Assembly (NCBI RefSeq): GCF_040719375.1
Contig: NZ_JBFDTP010000002.1
Span: 2,356,001 to 2,420,000, forward strand
DNA: 64,000 nt
Origin: Clostridium sp. AN503
GTDB taxonomy: Bacteria > Bacillota > Clostridia > Lachnospirales > Lachnospiraceae
Direction: 5' to 3'
Below, piece by piece: positions 53,568 to 62,228 of the stretch. Every line of letters begins with the position of its first letter. Position 1 is the first letter of the stretch. The position numbers and the translations under genes were made by a program. The notes under the pieces are model-generated. The model had not been told where the DNA came from and made no database searches. It worked only from the letters and a program-made list of their open reading frames with translations.

Positions 53568-54521
53568 TTACACTCGGTCAGTCCCCACATCAACCCCTGC
53601 TTTTGCAGCCTCTTTCCAATACGCTGTCAGGTATTCTTCCGCAATGTCAGCGCTCACCGAAAACTTTCGCTGAAGCCGCTCTCCCACCGCCTCACGGGAA
53701 AGTCCAAACTCCTGACAGGTCTCCACAAGAGCTCTTGCACCTTTGGCAATACCGATTGCCTCTCCTTTCGCTTCCCACTCTTCCCGTTCCATCTCCATAT
53801 GGCGTTCTTCGTCATATTCTGTCAGAAACATTGTCATCACCTCCGCTTTATGACCGGACAATAGATCCTCTAAGATACCTTCCCGGATACAGTCATTAAC
53901 CGCCTGGTCCAACGCAGTTTCCACAGGCAGCCCGCTCCTCTGATAATCCCGGATCTTCTCAACAAACTGGGCGTACTCCTTAAGCCTCCTGCAGCTCTCC
54001 ATCAACTCCCGGTTGTGACCGCTGTTGATGTTCAGCATCGTAGCCCGCACCTCCAGACACGGTATCCTGGATATCCTCTCACTGTTTTCCCCACGCCCGT
54101 TTACAGATATCTTAAATGCATCCGAAAGCAGCAGTTCTTTCCGGTCAGGCGCTTCCTGAGATCCGTTATAGAATACAAAATACTGCGGAAACGGCAGCTG
54201 TTTTAAACTGGTGCTGAATATATTGATCTTATGCTGATCAATATATTTCTGATACAGCTTCGCAAAATAAGAAAGCCCTCGCACCGGCATGTTAGGGTTG
54301 TAGGAGCTTTGATGTTCCCACAGGTTTAGGGTATTATCGATCAGGAACGATATATCATTCTTCATATGGATGTAAATGGCATCCTCCAGTGTCGTGATCT
54401 CCAGATCGTCGGGATTGTCATAATGGCTTTTATTCAGGCCGTTGTACAGATCCAGCAGATCCTCCGGCCTCTTAAAAACCATCACAAATACTTTATCCTT
54501 GTGTTTTCTGTTTCTTCTCAT
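53568..54521 (-). CDS. Rpn family / PD-(D/E)XK nuclease-family putative transposase
   Basis: The 317-residue protein is of the type annotated as recombination-promoting nuclease or putative transposase, common in gut clostridia. The N-terminal region carries IYIHMKNDISFLIDNTLNLW and EHQSSYNPNMPVRGLSYFAKLYQKY (Asp...Glu-x-Gln of the nuclease core). The C-terminal part is helical with EREEWEAKGEAIGIAKGAR. ATG 54521 has GGAGG 8 nt upstream. These proteins are single genes, not insertion sequences; the cellular role is unknown. Confidence 0.82.
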   Translation of the reverse strand: MRRNRKHKDKVFVMVFKRPEDLLDLYNGLNKSHYDNPDDLEITTLEDAIYIHMKNDISFLIDNTLNLWEHQSSYNPNMPVRGLSYFAKLYQKYIDQHKINIFSTSLKQLPFPQYFVFYNGSQEAPDRKELLLSDAFKISVNGRGENSERISRIPCLEVRATMLNINSGHNRELMESCRRLKEYAQFVEKIRDYQRSGLPVETALDQAVNDCIREGILEDLLSGHKAEVMTMFLTEYDEERHMEMEREEWEAKGEAIGIAKGARALVETCQEFGLSREAVGERLQRKFSVSADIAEEYLTAYWKEAAKAGVDVGTDRV

Positions 54522-54819
54522 TACTGCTACCTCCATTATAAGATGTTTTAGATGTGTTTTCAATCATGAAATCCGCGTAAGACAAAAGAAATGTCCCGAC
54601 AGCAAAACCTGTAAAACGCTGAAAAAATAGTAAAACCAACTAAAAGCTGCTGCATAAACTCATGTGCCACATAGAGCCAGGAAATCTTTGGCGAACCGCC
54701 ATTAAATTACACACTAAAGATTTCGGAAACCGACGCAGAAAAGAATTCCGCGGGAAACTTCCCTTACTATACAATATCCACGGAGGGTTGTCAAGAAACG
54801 ATTTTGACACGAAAGCCTG

Positions 54820-54848
54820 TTGTCGGCCATTCCATAATATGATAAGAT
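54820..54848 (+). promoter_or_regulatory. Possible promoter of the acetyltransferase gene
   Basis: TTGTCG (54820-54825), 17 bp, TAAGAT (54843-54848), 34 bp before the start codon. It lies in the otherwise featureless 319-bp gap 54564-54882, where no gene, terminator or repeat was recognised. Confidence 0.45.
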
Positions 54849-54882
54849 GAAACTGTTAAATCGGAACTTGCCGAGGTGAGAA

Positions 54883-55371
54883 ATGGAAATTCGATATATG
54901 ATATCTGCCGATGATAGAATGGAGATAAGTAAGATATATGAAGAAAGTTGGAAATATGCATATAAAGGCATAATACCTCAAGACAATCTTGATTCGATTC
55001 CTAAAGGACGCTGGTCGACAAACTTAGATAACCCAAACTGGAAAACATTGATTTGCATTGACGATGGCAAAATTGTGGGAACAAGCAGTTTTTGTAAATC
55101 CCGTTTTAAGCAGTTTCCCGACTGGGGTGAGATTATATCAATATATCTGCTGCCGAATTATATGGGTAAAGGTTATGGAAAAACTCTTATGAAGTCCACT
55201 CTTTCAGAATTGAAAAGGCTGGGATATAAAAATATCTTTTTATGGGTACTGGAAGAAAACATCAGAGCACGGCATTTTTATGAACAATTTGGTTTTTCAC
55301 CGACTAATGATTTTATAAATGATAATATCGGGGGGAAAGAATTGCGGGAAATCCGATATGTTTACAAATAA
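54883..55371 (+). CDS. GNAT family N-acetyltransferase
   Basis: The 162-residue protein has acetyl-CoA motif A in LLPNYMGKGYGKTLMKSTLS (about 88-107) and motif B LWVLEENIRARHFYEQFGF (about 121-139). It transfers acetyl to an amine on an unknown substrate. GAGGTGAG lies just before the ATG. The sequence is AT-rich, like the small genes that follow, suggesting an acquired island. Confidence 0.9.
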   Translation: MEIRYMISADDRMEISKIYEESWKYAYKGIIPQDNLDSIPKGRWSTNLDNPNWKTLICIDDGKIVGTSSFCKSRFKQFPDWGEIISIYLLPNYMGKGYGKTLMKSTLSELKRLGYKNIFLWVLEENIRARHFYEQFGFSPTNDFINDNIGGKELREIRYVYK

Positions 55372-55520
55372 CTCTAGCTACATTTCATCAGATATGCTTT
55401 GGATGAGTGACAATGATATTGCAGTAATTCACTATAATAATGTTCCCCTTATTGGGGAAGTGCGTCTCAGGCAGACAAAGCATGCTCGACAAATCGAAAT
55501 CTAAAGGAGGACATTAGCAT

Positions 55521-56030
55521 ATGAAGTTTCGAAAAAAAGACATTCAGTTAATGACCGATGGAATGGGGATTGTGTTCTATTCACCTAAAACGAATAAGAA
55601 TATTCCTGAAGGTTCCAACTTTCTTGACGAAGAATATTCAAACCCAGAGGATGTGGCAAAGCACATCAAAAAGGGGGATGTAGTAGGCTTTTGCACCGGG
55701 AGCAGCGGAAATTACACACTCAAATTTAGAGAGGGCTACCCAGAAGAAAACCTGCTGGAAGAATACCCTGTTGCGATTCGTTTAGGTATTGATATTCAAG
55801 ACGAAAAGTTATGCGTAATTGATTTATTTTGGTTGTCGGAGTGGGGTGCGGAGTGTCCTCTGGAACAAACTATCCCTATAGATTCGGGATATTATCATAT
55901 TACTTTATGCACGAGAAAACCTGATTCAGGAATTTGGGGCGATAAGCAGACTATATTTGTCTATTTAAATAAATTGGATTCCATGCCAGAATTGACCTGG
56001 CCTGGCGTACCCCAGCTGCTTCCTCGATGA
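55521..56030 (+). CDS. Uncharacterised 169-residue protein (immunity-protein-like)
   Basis: No family was recognised with certainty. It is acidic and soluble, with no signal or membrane segment, and contains GDVVGFCTGSSGNYTLKF and FWLSEWGAECPLEQTIPI. Size, acidity and position in an AT-rich run of small orphan genes resemble immunity proteins from toxin loci, but no toxin gene is adjacent. AAAGGAGG lies 9 nt before the ATG, so translation is credible. Confidence 0.75.
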   Translation: MKFRKKDIQLMTDGMGIVFYSPKTNKNIPEGSNFLDEEYSNPEDVAKHIKKGDVVGFCTGSSGNYTLKFREGYPEENLLEEYPVAIRLGIDIQDEKLCVIDLFWLSEWGAECPLEQTIPIDSGYYHITLCTRKPDSGIWGDKQTIFVYLNKLDSMPELTWPGVPQLLPR

Positions 56031-56138
56031 TCAGTCAGCAACATAACTTCCAGTTCGTTTAGTAGCTGAGTAAATCTAAATTTGCAGGAATCAGGAGACG
56101 ATAATGATGGCTAAGCAATTAAGCGCAGCGCAGTACCT

Positions 56139-56339
56139 TTGGTAAATATTTGGAACTATGCAGAGCAGTTGTTGGAAGATAACTTGATTTCAAAACATGG
56201 ATTTTCTAAAAATAATGAACATACATATCAACATATTTTGCTCTTTACCAACCAAAAAAACTCTTACATTGTAATTATCATTGATATACTTCACAAAACC
56301 ATCTTAGGTCATTACATTCTTGACTTAAATGAAAAATAA
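56139..56339 (+). CDS. Uncertain small ORF, possibly a frameshifted remnant
   Basis: A 66-codon frame from TTG 56139 (VNIWNYAEQLLEDNLISKHG, ending GHYILDLNEK). Its start lacks a ribosome site. Just upstream, at 56104, AGGAG precedes an ATG in another frame that stops after 13 codons at the join. The simplest reading is one small gene broken by an indel near 56135-56140. Confidence 0.35.
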   Translation: MVNIWNYAEQLLEDNLISKHGFSKNNEHTYQHILLFTNQKNSYIVIIIDILHKTILGHYILDLNEK

Positions 56340-56442
56340 GTTTCTTTTTGCTCCGGATCATAAAACGGATCCCATCAGCTTTGGGGGCAGCAACCTTGAC
56401 GGCATTCTGCGGCAGCTAAAGGAACAGCAACTCATACCATAA
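56329..56442 (+). pseudogene. Short fragment of an unidentified gene
   Basis: An in-frame ATG at 56329 reads KNKFLFAPDHKTDPISFGGS then NLDGILRQLKEQQLIP and TAA. From 56360 on the composition is GC-richer than the flanks. It looks like the C-terminal tail of a larger protein left behind in the island. Confidence 0.35.
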
Positions 56443-56456
56443 AAATGGAGGAATTT

Positions 56457-56648
56457 ATGAAACATTTTATACTACTAGCATTTGCAAAAACACTTGTCAT
56501 CACGATAGGAAGCAGCTTGATATATGTTCTATACGGCCTAATATCCGGCAACCCTTTTGATATAACCCTGAAATTTGAAATCATATTTTTCCTGGCAATA
56601 TTTATTTCCAGTTTAATTGGATATGTATGGAAGGATCGAAAAAAGTAA
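56457..56648 (+). CDS. Small membrane protein with two transmembrane segments
   Basis: The 63-residue protein has hydrophobic segments at about 3-25 and 40-57 and a basic end (WKDRKK). GGAGG lies 5 nt before ATG 56457. No family was recognised; it could be an immunity or regulatory membrane peptide. Confidence 0.65.
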   Translation: MKHFILLAFAKTLVITIGSSLIYVLYGLISGNPFDITLKFEIIFFLAIFISSLIGYVWKDRKK

Positions 56649-56714
56649 CGTAATACCTTGTCATATGATTTTAGCAAATAATACTGACAAATCAGAATAT
56701 ACCGGGGGCATAGT

Positions 56715-56927
56715 ATGAATAAAGAGCACTATCTCACTTGCGATGAATGTGGGAGCGAATTTCTAAAATCCTCTTCAAAAATGATGGCATTGTGTCCCGA
56801 ATGTGCCCACATTCTGTATGGCTATCCCAATTGTCCACACACTTTTAAAAATGGACGCTGTATATATTGTCATTGGGATGGAAGCCAGAGTGAGTATATT
56901 AAATGGAAAAAGAAAGATCAACCATAA
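56715..56927 (+). CDS. Small zinc-ribbon-like protein
   Basis: The 70-residue protein has four Cys-x2-Cys-type pairs or near pairs (LTCDECGSEF, ALCPECAH, YPNCPHTFKNGRCIYCHW), which could bind one or two zinc ions. GGGGGC precedes the ATG. The function is unknown; it is part of the AT-rich island. Confidence 0.7.
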   Translation: MNKEHYLTCDECGSEFLKSSSKMMALCPECAHILYGYPNCPHTFKNGRCIYCHWDGSQSEYIKWKKKDQP

Positions 56928-56973
56928 GATTGTCACTTCAAAAATCACCATATCGATCTGAAAGGAACATCTG

Positions 56974-57180
56974 ATGAGGCGATTTCGAAAAATAACAGTT
57001 GTTAACATAGAATATAAATGGCTCTTCAGATACGATCATTATGATTATATCAATTATCCCTATCTGCTAATCGTAATGAACGCTTCTCCAAAAGCAGCAT
57101 TGCGTATAACTTTTCCGCTCACAGACCATTTTTTATTAAACAGCGGTTTACCCGCAACTTTTCACGGACAAAAGTTGAAC
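56974..57180 (+). pseudogene. Hypothetical gene truncated by the IS3-family element
   Basis: From ATG 56974 (AAAGGAAC upstream) it reads MRRFRKITVVNIEYKWLFRY and continues through DYINYPYLLIVMNASPKAAL to NSGLPATF, a coherent protein-like sequence. At 57181 it enters the IS terminal sequence and then stops at 57207, so its original C-terminus is lost. The intact family appears to be small clostridial orphan proteins. Confidence 0.55.
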
Positions 57181-57296
57181 TGTCCCCCTTGTCAAGGACA
57201 TTTTTAAAAGTGGGGCAGTTTATTTTTCCTCCTCTTTTACCTACATCCTGTTCTCAGATGTCCTGTTTTCTATTATTATGGTATTCTATGATAGTT

Positions 57297-58310
57297 TTAA
57301 GTAATCTTGTTACTTTGAAGTATTCTGCCTCCTAATTCCTCCGGCCTTTTTGTAATCACCGGACAGGACGGCCTGTTGGGGATATCCAGTGGATACTTCC
57401 CAGTGATGAAAAAGTCATAAAACTCGTTTGGGGCTAACTTTGCAAGTTTCCATTGGTAACGCTCATTATTGTAGTACTCCATATAGTCATCTATCACACA
57501 CTTTACTTCGATGAACGCAGCACAATCCGCCAGGTTTCCCCTGATGTGGTCCTTCATATGCCCGAAGAAGCTTTCCTGCGGGGCATTGTCCCAGCAGCAG
57601 CCCTTGCGGGACATGGACTGGCGCAGTTTTCTGTCATAAAGGATGTTGATAAAGCTTCGGCTGGTATAATGACAGCCCTGGTCGCTGTGGATAATTGTTT
57701 CGGCATGCAGGGAGATTCCATGGTCTGCGATCAGCCTCTCCACTGTTTCCAGTACGAAGTCCACTTCCAGCGATTCGCTGAGCACATAAGAGAGTATCTG
57801 TTTCGTAAAAGCATCCAGGATCGTAGACAGATAAGCAAACCTTCCGGCATAAGGCAGGTAAGTGATATCTGTCAGCAACACCATCCTCGGCCCATAACTT
57901 TCGAACTCACGGCGGAGCAGGTTATCCGAAACACTTCCGGTCCGGAGCGCTTTTGCGAGTCTCTTATTGGGATTCGGGCCCCGGTATGGGCAGGACAGCC
58001 GGAACTTTTCCATCAGCCTGCGGATCTTTTTCAGGTTCATGATGACCGGAGGGTCACTGTGGAGCAGAGCCATATGGATGCCCCGGGCTCCTTTGGGATA
58101 ACCGTGCTGCTTATAAGCGGACAATACCAGCTCGAAATCCCGGCGGTCCTCCTCTTCCTTCTGCTCACGGACCGGGGCAGCTTTCAGCCAGGCATAATAG
58201 CCGCTCCTGGAAACCCCGGCTGCCGAACAGAGTTCTTTGGCGGAGAGGGTGTTCCCGTTCTGTGCTAGGGTCTGCTGAATAATCTCAAAAATACACGAAG
58301 AGTCGTTCAT
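57297..58310 (-). CDS. IS3 family transposase OrfB (DDE integrase)
   Basis: The 337-residue protein has an N-terminal helix-turn-helix-like region (KELCSAAGVSRSGYYAWLK), an HTH_21 segment (GARGIHMALL), then the rve integrase core. Catalytic residues are the Asp in LLTDITYLPYAG, the Asp in IHSDQGCHYTS and the Glu in DNAPQESFFGHMKDH. It is probably made as a fusion with OrfA by -1 frameshifting, because the -1 frame from the A-run at 58351-58358 stays open into its ATG. The protein looks intact, so the element may be active. Confidence 0.92.
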   Translation of the reverse strand: MNDSSCIFEIIQQTLAQNGNTLSAKELCSAAGVSRSGYYAWLKAAPVREQKEEEDRRDFELVLSAYKQHGYPKGARGIHMALLHSDPPVIMNLKKIRRLMEKFRLSCPYRGPNPNKRLAKALRTGSVSDNLLRREFESYGPRMVLLTDITYLPYAGRFAYLSTILDAFTKQILSYVLSESLEVDFVLETVERLIADHGISLHAETIIHSDQGCHYTSRSFINILYDRKLRQSMSRKGCCWDNAPQESFFGHMKDHIRGNLADCAAFIEVKCVIDDYMEYYNNERYQWKLAKLAPNEFYDFFITGKYPLDIPNRPSCPVITKRPEELGGRILQSNKIT

Positions 58311-58321
58311 GAGCAGTGCAC

Positions 58322-58741
58322 CTACTTTCTGGTAGTTCTGACTGCAGAAATTTTTTTTAAAAACTCCACTTCCTGTTTCAGGTAATCGACCTCATGCCGA
58401 AGCTGTTTCAGTTCTTCTTTTTCAGATGCATGGTTATCACCCGTCTGCTCCTGGGGCTGCCTCTTTCCATGTGTGTAGTTCCCTTCGTAGAAACAGCCGT
58501 ATTTCTTGTACTGTTCCCGGATGTGGCCGGAAATACTCCAGATCCTGCGCTCCCCCAGGATGGCCGGGTTATAGCCGTGATCCTCCAGAATCTTCCGGGG
58601 AAGTTCCCCTTTCTGGTATTCTGAATAAAAGATCTCTTTGAACTCTTTGGTAAGGTTCAATTGAAACTGGGTCACGCTGTAGGTGTAAGGGTTTTGTCGC
58701 AGCAACAGTATTTCTTCTTCGGTAAAGGGTTTTCTGCTCAT
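58322..58741 (-). CDS. IS3 family OrfA (DNA-binding, leucine-zipper tail)
   Basis: The 139-residue protein starts MSRKPFTEEEILLLRQNPYT, with an HTH region of the unusual type that checks neighbouring residues (ILGERRIWSISGHIREQYKK). It ends in a coiled coil (KEELKQLRHEVDYLKQEVEF). Near its end the codons TTA AAA AAA give the slippery heptamer A AAA AAA that would shift ribosomes into OrfB. Confidence 0.87.
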   Translation of the reverse strand: MSRKPFTEEEILLLRQNPYTYSVTQFQLNLTKEFKEIFYSEYQKGELPRKILEDHGYNPAILGERRIWSISGHIREQYKKYGCFYEGNYTHGKRQPQEQTGDNHASEKEELKQLRHEVDYLKQEVEFLKKISAVRTTRK

Positions 58742-59087
58742 GGTATTCCTCCTGTTGTTCTTAATTTAAGAATACCATAAGGAAAGTGAATATGCCAAAA
58801 GAAAACGGGGGCCAGGCTAAAGTTCCGGGGTGCAGTCCAATAAACCGGGTACACCAGCAGAGTGTGTGCATTATAAGGGGACGGGAATGCAGGGGGCTGT
58901 TCATATTTAAGGGGCTGACAAGGCGGTCTGTCTAAAAAGAGGGTCCCCCACTTTCCAATGTGTCCACACTTATGGGTACATTATAAGTTGTAATTAACCT
59001 CCCCCCACCACCATCCCCCATCCCCCAGCCAGCCCTTTTCCATCCCCCAAAGCGGCGCAGTTTTTTCCCAGCGGCAGCCAGTACACA

Positions 59088-59360
59088 GGCCGGGAAGGGG
59101 CAGCGGGAACTGGGCGGTGAGATGGGATTGCATATTGCGGAGGCCTGGAAGCGCTTAGGTCCTGGCAGCAGAAAAAGCGGGGGCGCAGTTTGACGCACCA
59201 CGTCAAACTGCGAAGGGACCGGAGAGGCGGATTCATCAAGAATCCGGCTCGACTGTCCCTTGCACCCCCGCTTTTTCTGTTGTCAGGGCCTTAGCGCTTC
59301 CCGCCGACGACAAACAGCAATCCCGGCTCACCGCCCAGTTCCCGCTGCCCCTTCCCGGCC
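59088..59360 (+). repeat. Structured repeat element type B, copy 2 (273 nt)
   Basis: The outer stem 59088-59121 pairs perfectly with 59327-59360 (34 bp). The second stem (GGAAGCGCT with AGCGCTTCC, continuing to CAGCAGAAAAAGCGGGGG with its partner) is better paired than in copy 1. The hairpin at 59184-59212 reads CGCAGTTTGACG with CGTCAAACTGCG. The leader GGCAGCCAGTACACAG precedes it. It differs from copy 1 at six outer-stem positions and two hairpin positions, all matched by compensating changes. It ends 34 bp from the P-type ATPase stop. Confidence 0.87.
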
Positions 59361-59394
59361 GTACTTCCGCCACTAAAACCCCCCGCTTTCCACC

Positions 59395-61257
59395 TCATTT
59401 TTTATAGGACAACGCCCGGATCGCATTCAGGATCGCCAGCACCGACACGCCCACATCTCCGAACACCGCCGCCCACATGGACGCGAAGCCCAGCGCAACC
59501 AGGATCAATACCAGGATCTTCACCCCAATCGCAAACACAATATTCTGCCGCACGATCTTCATGGTCTTCCTTGCAATCTGGATCGCATCCACGATCTTGG
59601 ACGGTTCATCATCCATGATCACCACATCCGCCGCCTCGACCGCCGCGTCAGAACCAATCCCGCCCATGGCGATTCCCACATCGGCCCTCGCCAGCACCGG
59701 CGCATCATTGATGCCGTCGCCCACAAATGCCAGAGTCTTTCCAATCGTCTTTTTCGAGAGCAGTTCCTCCACCTTTGCCACTTTATCACCCGGCAGAAGA
59801 TTTCCGAACACCTGGGTGATACCGATCTTTGCAGCTACCTTTTTGCCTACTTCTTCCTTGTCGCCAGTCAGCATAACCAGATTGTGCACGCCCTGTTCTT
59901 TAAGCCCAAGAAGGGCCTCCGGCACATCCGCGCGGACCGTATCAGCGATCACGATCGCCCCCAGATACTCGGTCCCCTCCGCAAGATAGAGTGTCGTTCC
60001 CAATACCTCTGCCGGAGTGTCGATGACCACCTGCTGCTGGTCCATCAGCTTCTGGTTGCCGATATAAAGATCCTTCCAAACTCCATCCACCTGAATCTGC
60101 GCATGAATTCCCCGACCGGAAAGCTCCTCCACCTGACCGATCCGCCCGGTGTCGATCTCTTTTCCGTATGCCTCTTTTACAGAGAACGCGATCGGATGAT
60201 TGGAATGGTACTCTCCCAACGCTGCCAGCTCCAAAAGCTCCGTCCTGCTGCCATGCACCGGAGAAACCTCCGTCACCTGGAATTTCCCGGTGGTCAGAGT
60301 TCCCGTCTTATCAAATACCACCGTGTCCAGGCTGCCCACTGCCTCCAGATAGTTGCTTCCCTTCATCAGGATACCATTCTTCGACGCAGCGCCCAAACCT
60401 CCGAAAAAGCTCAAAGGTACCGAGATCACAAGAGCACATGGACAGGATACCACCAGAAAACTGCATGCACGGTATACCCAGGTGCTCCACGCCCCGCCCA
60501 AAAACAGCGGCGGCACCAGTGCCAGGAGCAGCGCTAAAACTACCACAATAGGAGTATACACTCTGGCAAACCGGGTGATAAAGGTCTCCGCCTTCGCCTT
60601 TCTGGAGCTTGCATTCTCCACCAGCTCCAGGATCTTCGCTACGGTAGAATCATCAAATAATTTTGTGGTCTGCACCTCGATCACACCGTTGATGTTAATG
60701 GAGCCGCTGACAACCTTTTCCCCGGCCTCCACCTCTACCGGCATGGATTCCCCGGTCAGCGCTTTGGTGTCCAGGCTGGTGCTTCCCCTGGTGACCACAC
60801 CGTCAAGCGGCACTTTCTCTCCGGGACGGATAATGATCGTATCACCTACCGCCACCTCATACGGATCTACCTGCCGCTCCTGTCCGTTTTCAAGGAGATT
60901 GGCATATTCCGGGTTGATATCCATTAAGTCCGTGATGGATTTGCGGGATTTGTTTACCGCATAATCGCTGAACAGTTCGCCCACCTGGTAAAACAGCATG
61001 ACCGCAACCGCTTCCTCTAAAGACCCAACCACGATCGCACCGATCGTAGCTACCGTCATCAGAAAATTCTCATCAAACACCTGTCCCTTTGTGATATTAC
61101 GGGCGGCTCTGAGCGGAATGTCATATCCGGCAAGCAGATATGCGATAATAAATGGAATCCATGCCGGACCACCGCTATGCTCCAACAAAATGGCGAGAAT
61201 AAAGAATACAGCACTGGCCGCCAGCCGAAGTACCATCTTTTTCTGCTTCTTTGTCAT
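59395..61257 (-). CDS. Heavy-metal P1B-type ATPase (Cd/Zn/Co type)
   Basis: The 620-residue efflux pump has TGES (about 168), the metal-path motif SCPCALVIS (about 274), phosphorylation site DKTGTLT (about 316), HP motif SNHPIAFS and GDGINDAPVLARADVGIAMG. It lacks the usual N-terminal metal-binding domain; a separate HMA protein gene lies 65 bp upstream. CPC with this architecture points to zinc, cadmium or lead export (ZntA/CadA). It is the last gene of the ArsR-HMA-ATPase unit. Confidence 0.92.
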   Translation of the reverse strand: MTKKQKKMVLRLAASAVFFILAILLEHSGGPAWIPFIIAYLLAGYDIPLRAARNITKGQVFDENFLMTVATIGAIVVGSLEEAVAVMLFYQVGELFSDYAVNKSRKSITDLMDINPEYANLLENGQERQVDPYEVAVGDTIIIRPGEKVPLDGVVTRGSTSLDTKALTGESMPVEVEAGEKVVSGSININGVIEVQTTKLFDDSTVAKILELVENASSRKAKAETFITRFARVYTPIVVVLALLLALVPPLFLGGAWSTWVYRACSFLVVSCPCALVISVPLSFFGGLGAASKNGILMKGSNYLEAVGSLDTVVFDKTGTLTTGKFQVTEVSPVHGSRTELLELAALGEYHSNHPIAFSVKEAYGKEIDTGRIGQVEELSGRGIHAQIQVDGVWKDLYIGNQKLMDQQQVVIDTPAEVLGTTLYLAEGTEYLGAIVIADTVRADVPEALLGLKEQGVHNLVMLTGDKEEVGKKVAAKIGITQVFGNLLPGDKVAKVEELLSKKTIGKTLAFVGDGINDAPVLARADVGIAMGGIGSDAAVEAADVVIMDDEPSKIVDAIQIARKTMKIVRQNIVFAIGVKILVLILVALGFASMWAAVFGDVGVSVLAILNAIRALSYKK

Positions 61258-61322
61258 ATTACCTCCTAATTATGGTTTTACTTATCACGGCTTTATCAGC
61301 CGTGATCTTATTTATGATGATG

Positions 61323-61547
61323 TTACCGCAGCACCTTGAACTCTGCTTCCGGCTCAATCTTATCTGCCAGTACCCTTGCTGCCTCAACCATCTCGTCCTC
61401 TCTGCCGTCCTCCACTTCCATGGTAAGACGCTGGGTCATAAAGCTCAGAGAAGCATCCTTCACACCGCTTAGTTTCTTTACGCCCTCTTCAATCTTTGCA
61501 GCACAGTTGGCACAGCACAATCCTTCCAGCTTGATTATTTTTTTCAT
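61323..61547 (-). CDS. Heavy-metal-associated (HMA) domain protein
   Basis: The 74-residue single ferredoxin-like HMA domain has the metal site GLCCANCAAKIE (CxxC preceded by an extra Cys) at about 8-19. It probably hands metal to the adjacent pump, replacing the missing N-terminal domain. AAAGGAGAGTAAAGGA lies before ATG 61547; the longer in-frame start has no site. Confidence 0.88.
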   Translation of the reverse strand: MKKIIKLEGLCCANCAAKIEEGVKKLSGVKDASLSFMTQRLTMEVEDGREDEMVEAARVLADKIEPEAEFKVLR

Positions 61548-61619
61548 TCCTTTACTCTCCTTTTTCATTGATATAATTTGTTTTTCCCGGTATTCTTATC
61601 CGTTTCTTTTTCCTCAGCA

Positions 61620-62004
61620 TCATTCACTGATATGTTCCATACCCTGTGCCAGGATTGTCTGGATATGGGCATCTGCCAGGCTGTAAAACACAGTCTTGCC
61701 TTCCCGCCGGAAGGATACCAGACGCATCTGCTTTAATATCCTGAGCTGATGAGAGATTGCCGACTGGCCCATCTGGAGCAAAGTCGCAATATCGCACACA
61801 CACAGCTCCGACTGGCTGAGCGCATACAGGATCTTGATCCTGGTCGAATCACCAAAGACCCGGAAAAACTCCGACAGATCCAAAAGCCTGCTCCCCTGGC
61901 ATAACCCCTTCTACCTTTTGGACAATCTCCTCATGCACATGCATGAACTCACAAGTGCCTTCCTTTACTTCCTGTTCAATCATCTCTTTTTCTTCCTGGG
62001 TCAT
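61620..62004 (-). pseudogene. ArsR/SmtB family metal repressor, one-base frameshift
   Basis: From ATG 62004 (GGAGG 6 nt upstream) the protein reads MTQEEKEMIEQEVKEGTCEF, HVHEEIVQKVEGVMPGEQ, then loses frame. The next frame carries LLDLSEFFRVFGDSTRIKIL, metal motif ELCVCD, the helix-turn-helix MGQSAISHQLRILKQ and ends GMEHISE at 61620. Removing one G at 61887-61888 (minus-strand GG) restores about 127 residues, the family norm. A TTG at 61883 could still make an 87-residue form with the DNA-binding domain but lacking the N-terminal Cys/His segment. It represses its own operon through 62051-62076. Confidence 0.82.
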
Positions 62005-62050
62005 GTAGTTCCTCCATTTCTTTCTATAATAAACTCTAAAGACTGCCAAA

Positions 62051-62105
62051 AACATATGAACAACTATTCATATGTTTATATTACCACATATTCTTATATT
62101 GTCAA
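62051..62105 (-). promoter_or_regulatory. Promoter and operator of the metal-efflux operon
   Basis: On the minus strand TTGACA (62100-62105), 16 bp, TAATAT (62078-62083), followed by the palindrome AACATATGAA-6 nt-TTCATATGTT (62051-62076), a typical ArsR/SmtB site placed over the transcription start. Confidence 0.82.
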
Positions 62106-62151
62106 TAGGTTCTGCCCATTTTTATTATTCTTACAAAAAATCATATAACAA

Positions 62152-62177
62152 AAGGGCATGAGATCACCCACGCCCTT
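62152..62177 (-). terminator. Terminator of the DapF-like gene
   Basis: AAGGGC (62152-62157) pairs with GCCCTT (62172-62177). On the minus strand TTTTG follows. It lies 52 bp past the stop at 62229. Confidence 0.6.
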
Positions 62178-62228
62178 CACATTTCACATTTCAAAATTAA
62201 TTACACAGTCCACTATTCCTGCTCCCGA

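Larger units (their letters stand above)
57181..58980 (-). mobile_element. IS3-family insertion sequence
   Basis: It contains OrfA (58322-58741) and OrfB (57297-58310) on the minus strand. The proposed ends are imperfect inverted repeats: TGTCCCCCTTGTCAAGGACA from 57181, and on the other strand TGTACCCATAAGTGTGGACA from 58980, both leading to AAAGTGGGG. No target duplication was evident, and 1,800 bp is long for the family because about 240 bp lie upstream of OrfA. The right boundary is therefore uncertain. Confidence 0.7.

Noticed and set aside
53568..54521. Insertion sequence around the Rpn-type gene
   Set aside because: No inverted repeats or target duplication were seen around it; these genes usually stand alone.
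55372..55504. Reading frame after the acetyltransferase stop (SSDMLWMSDNDIAVIHYNNV)
   Set aside because: It has no start codon with ribosome site after 55371 and no recognised family; it could be a gene scrap but there is not enough to call.
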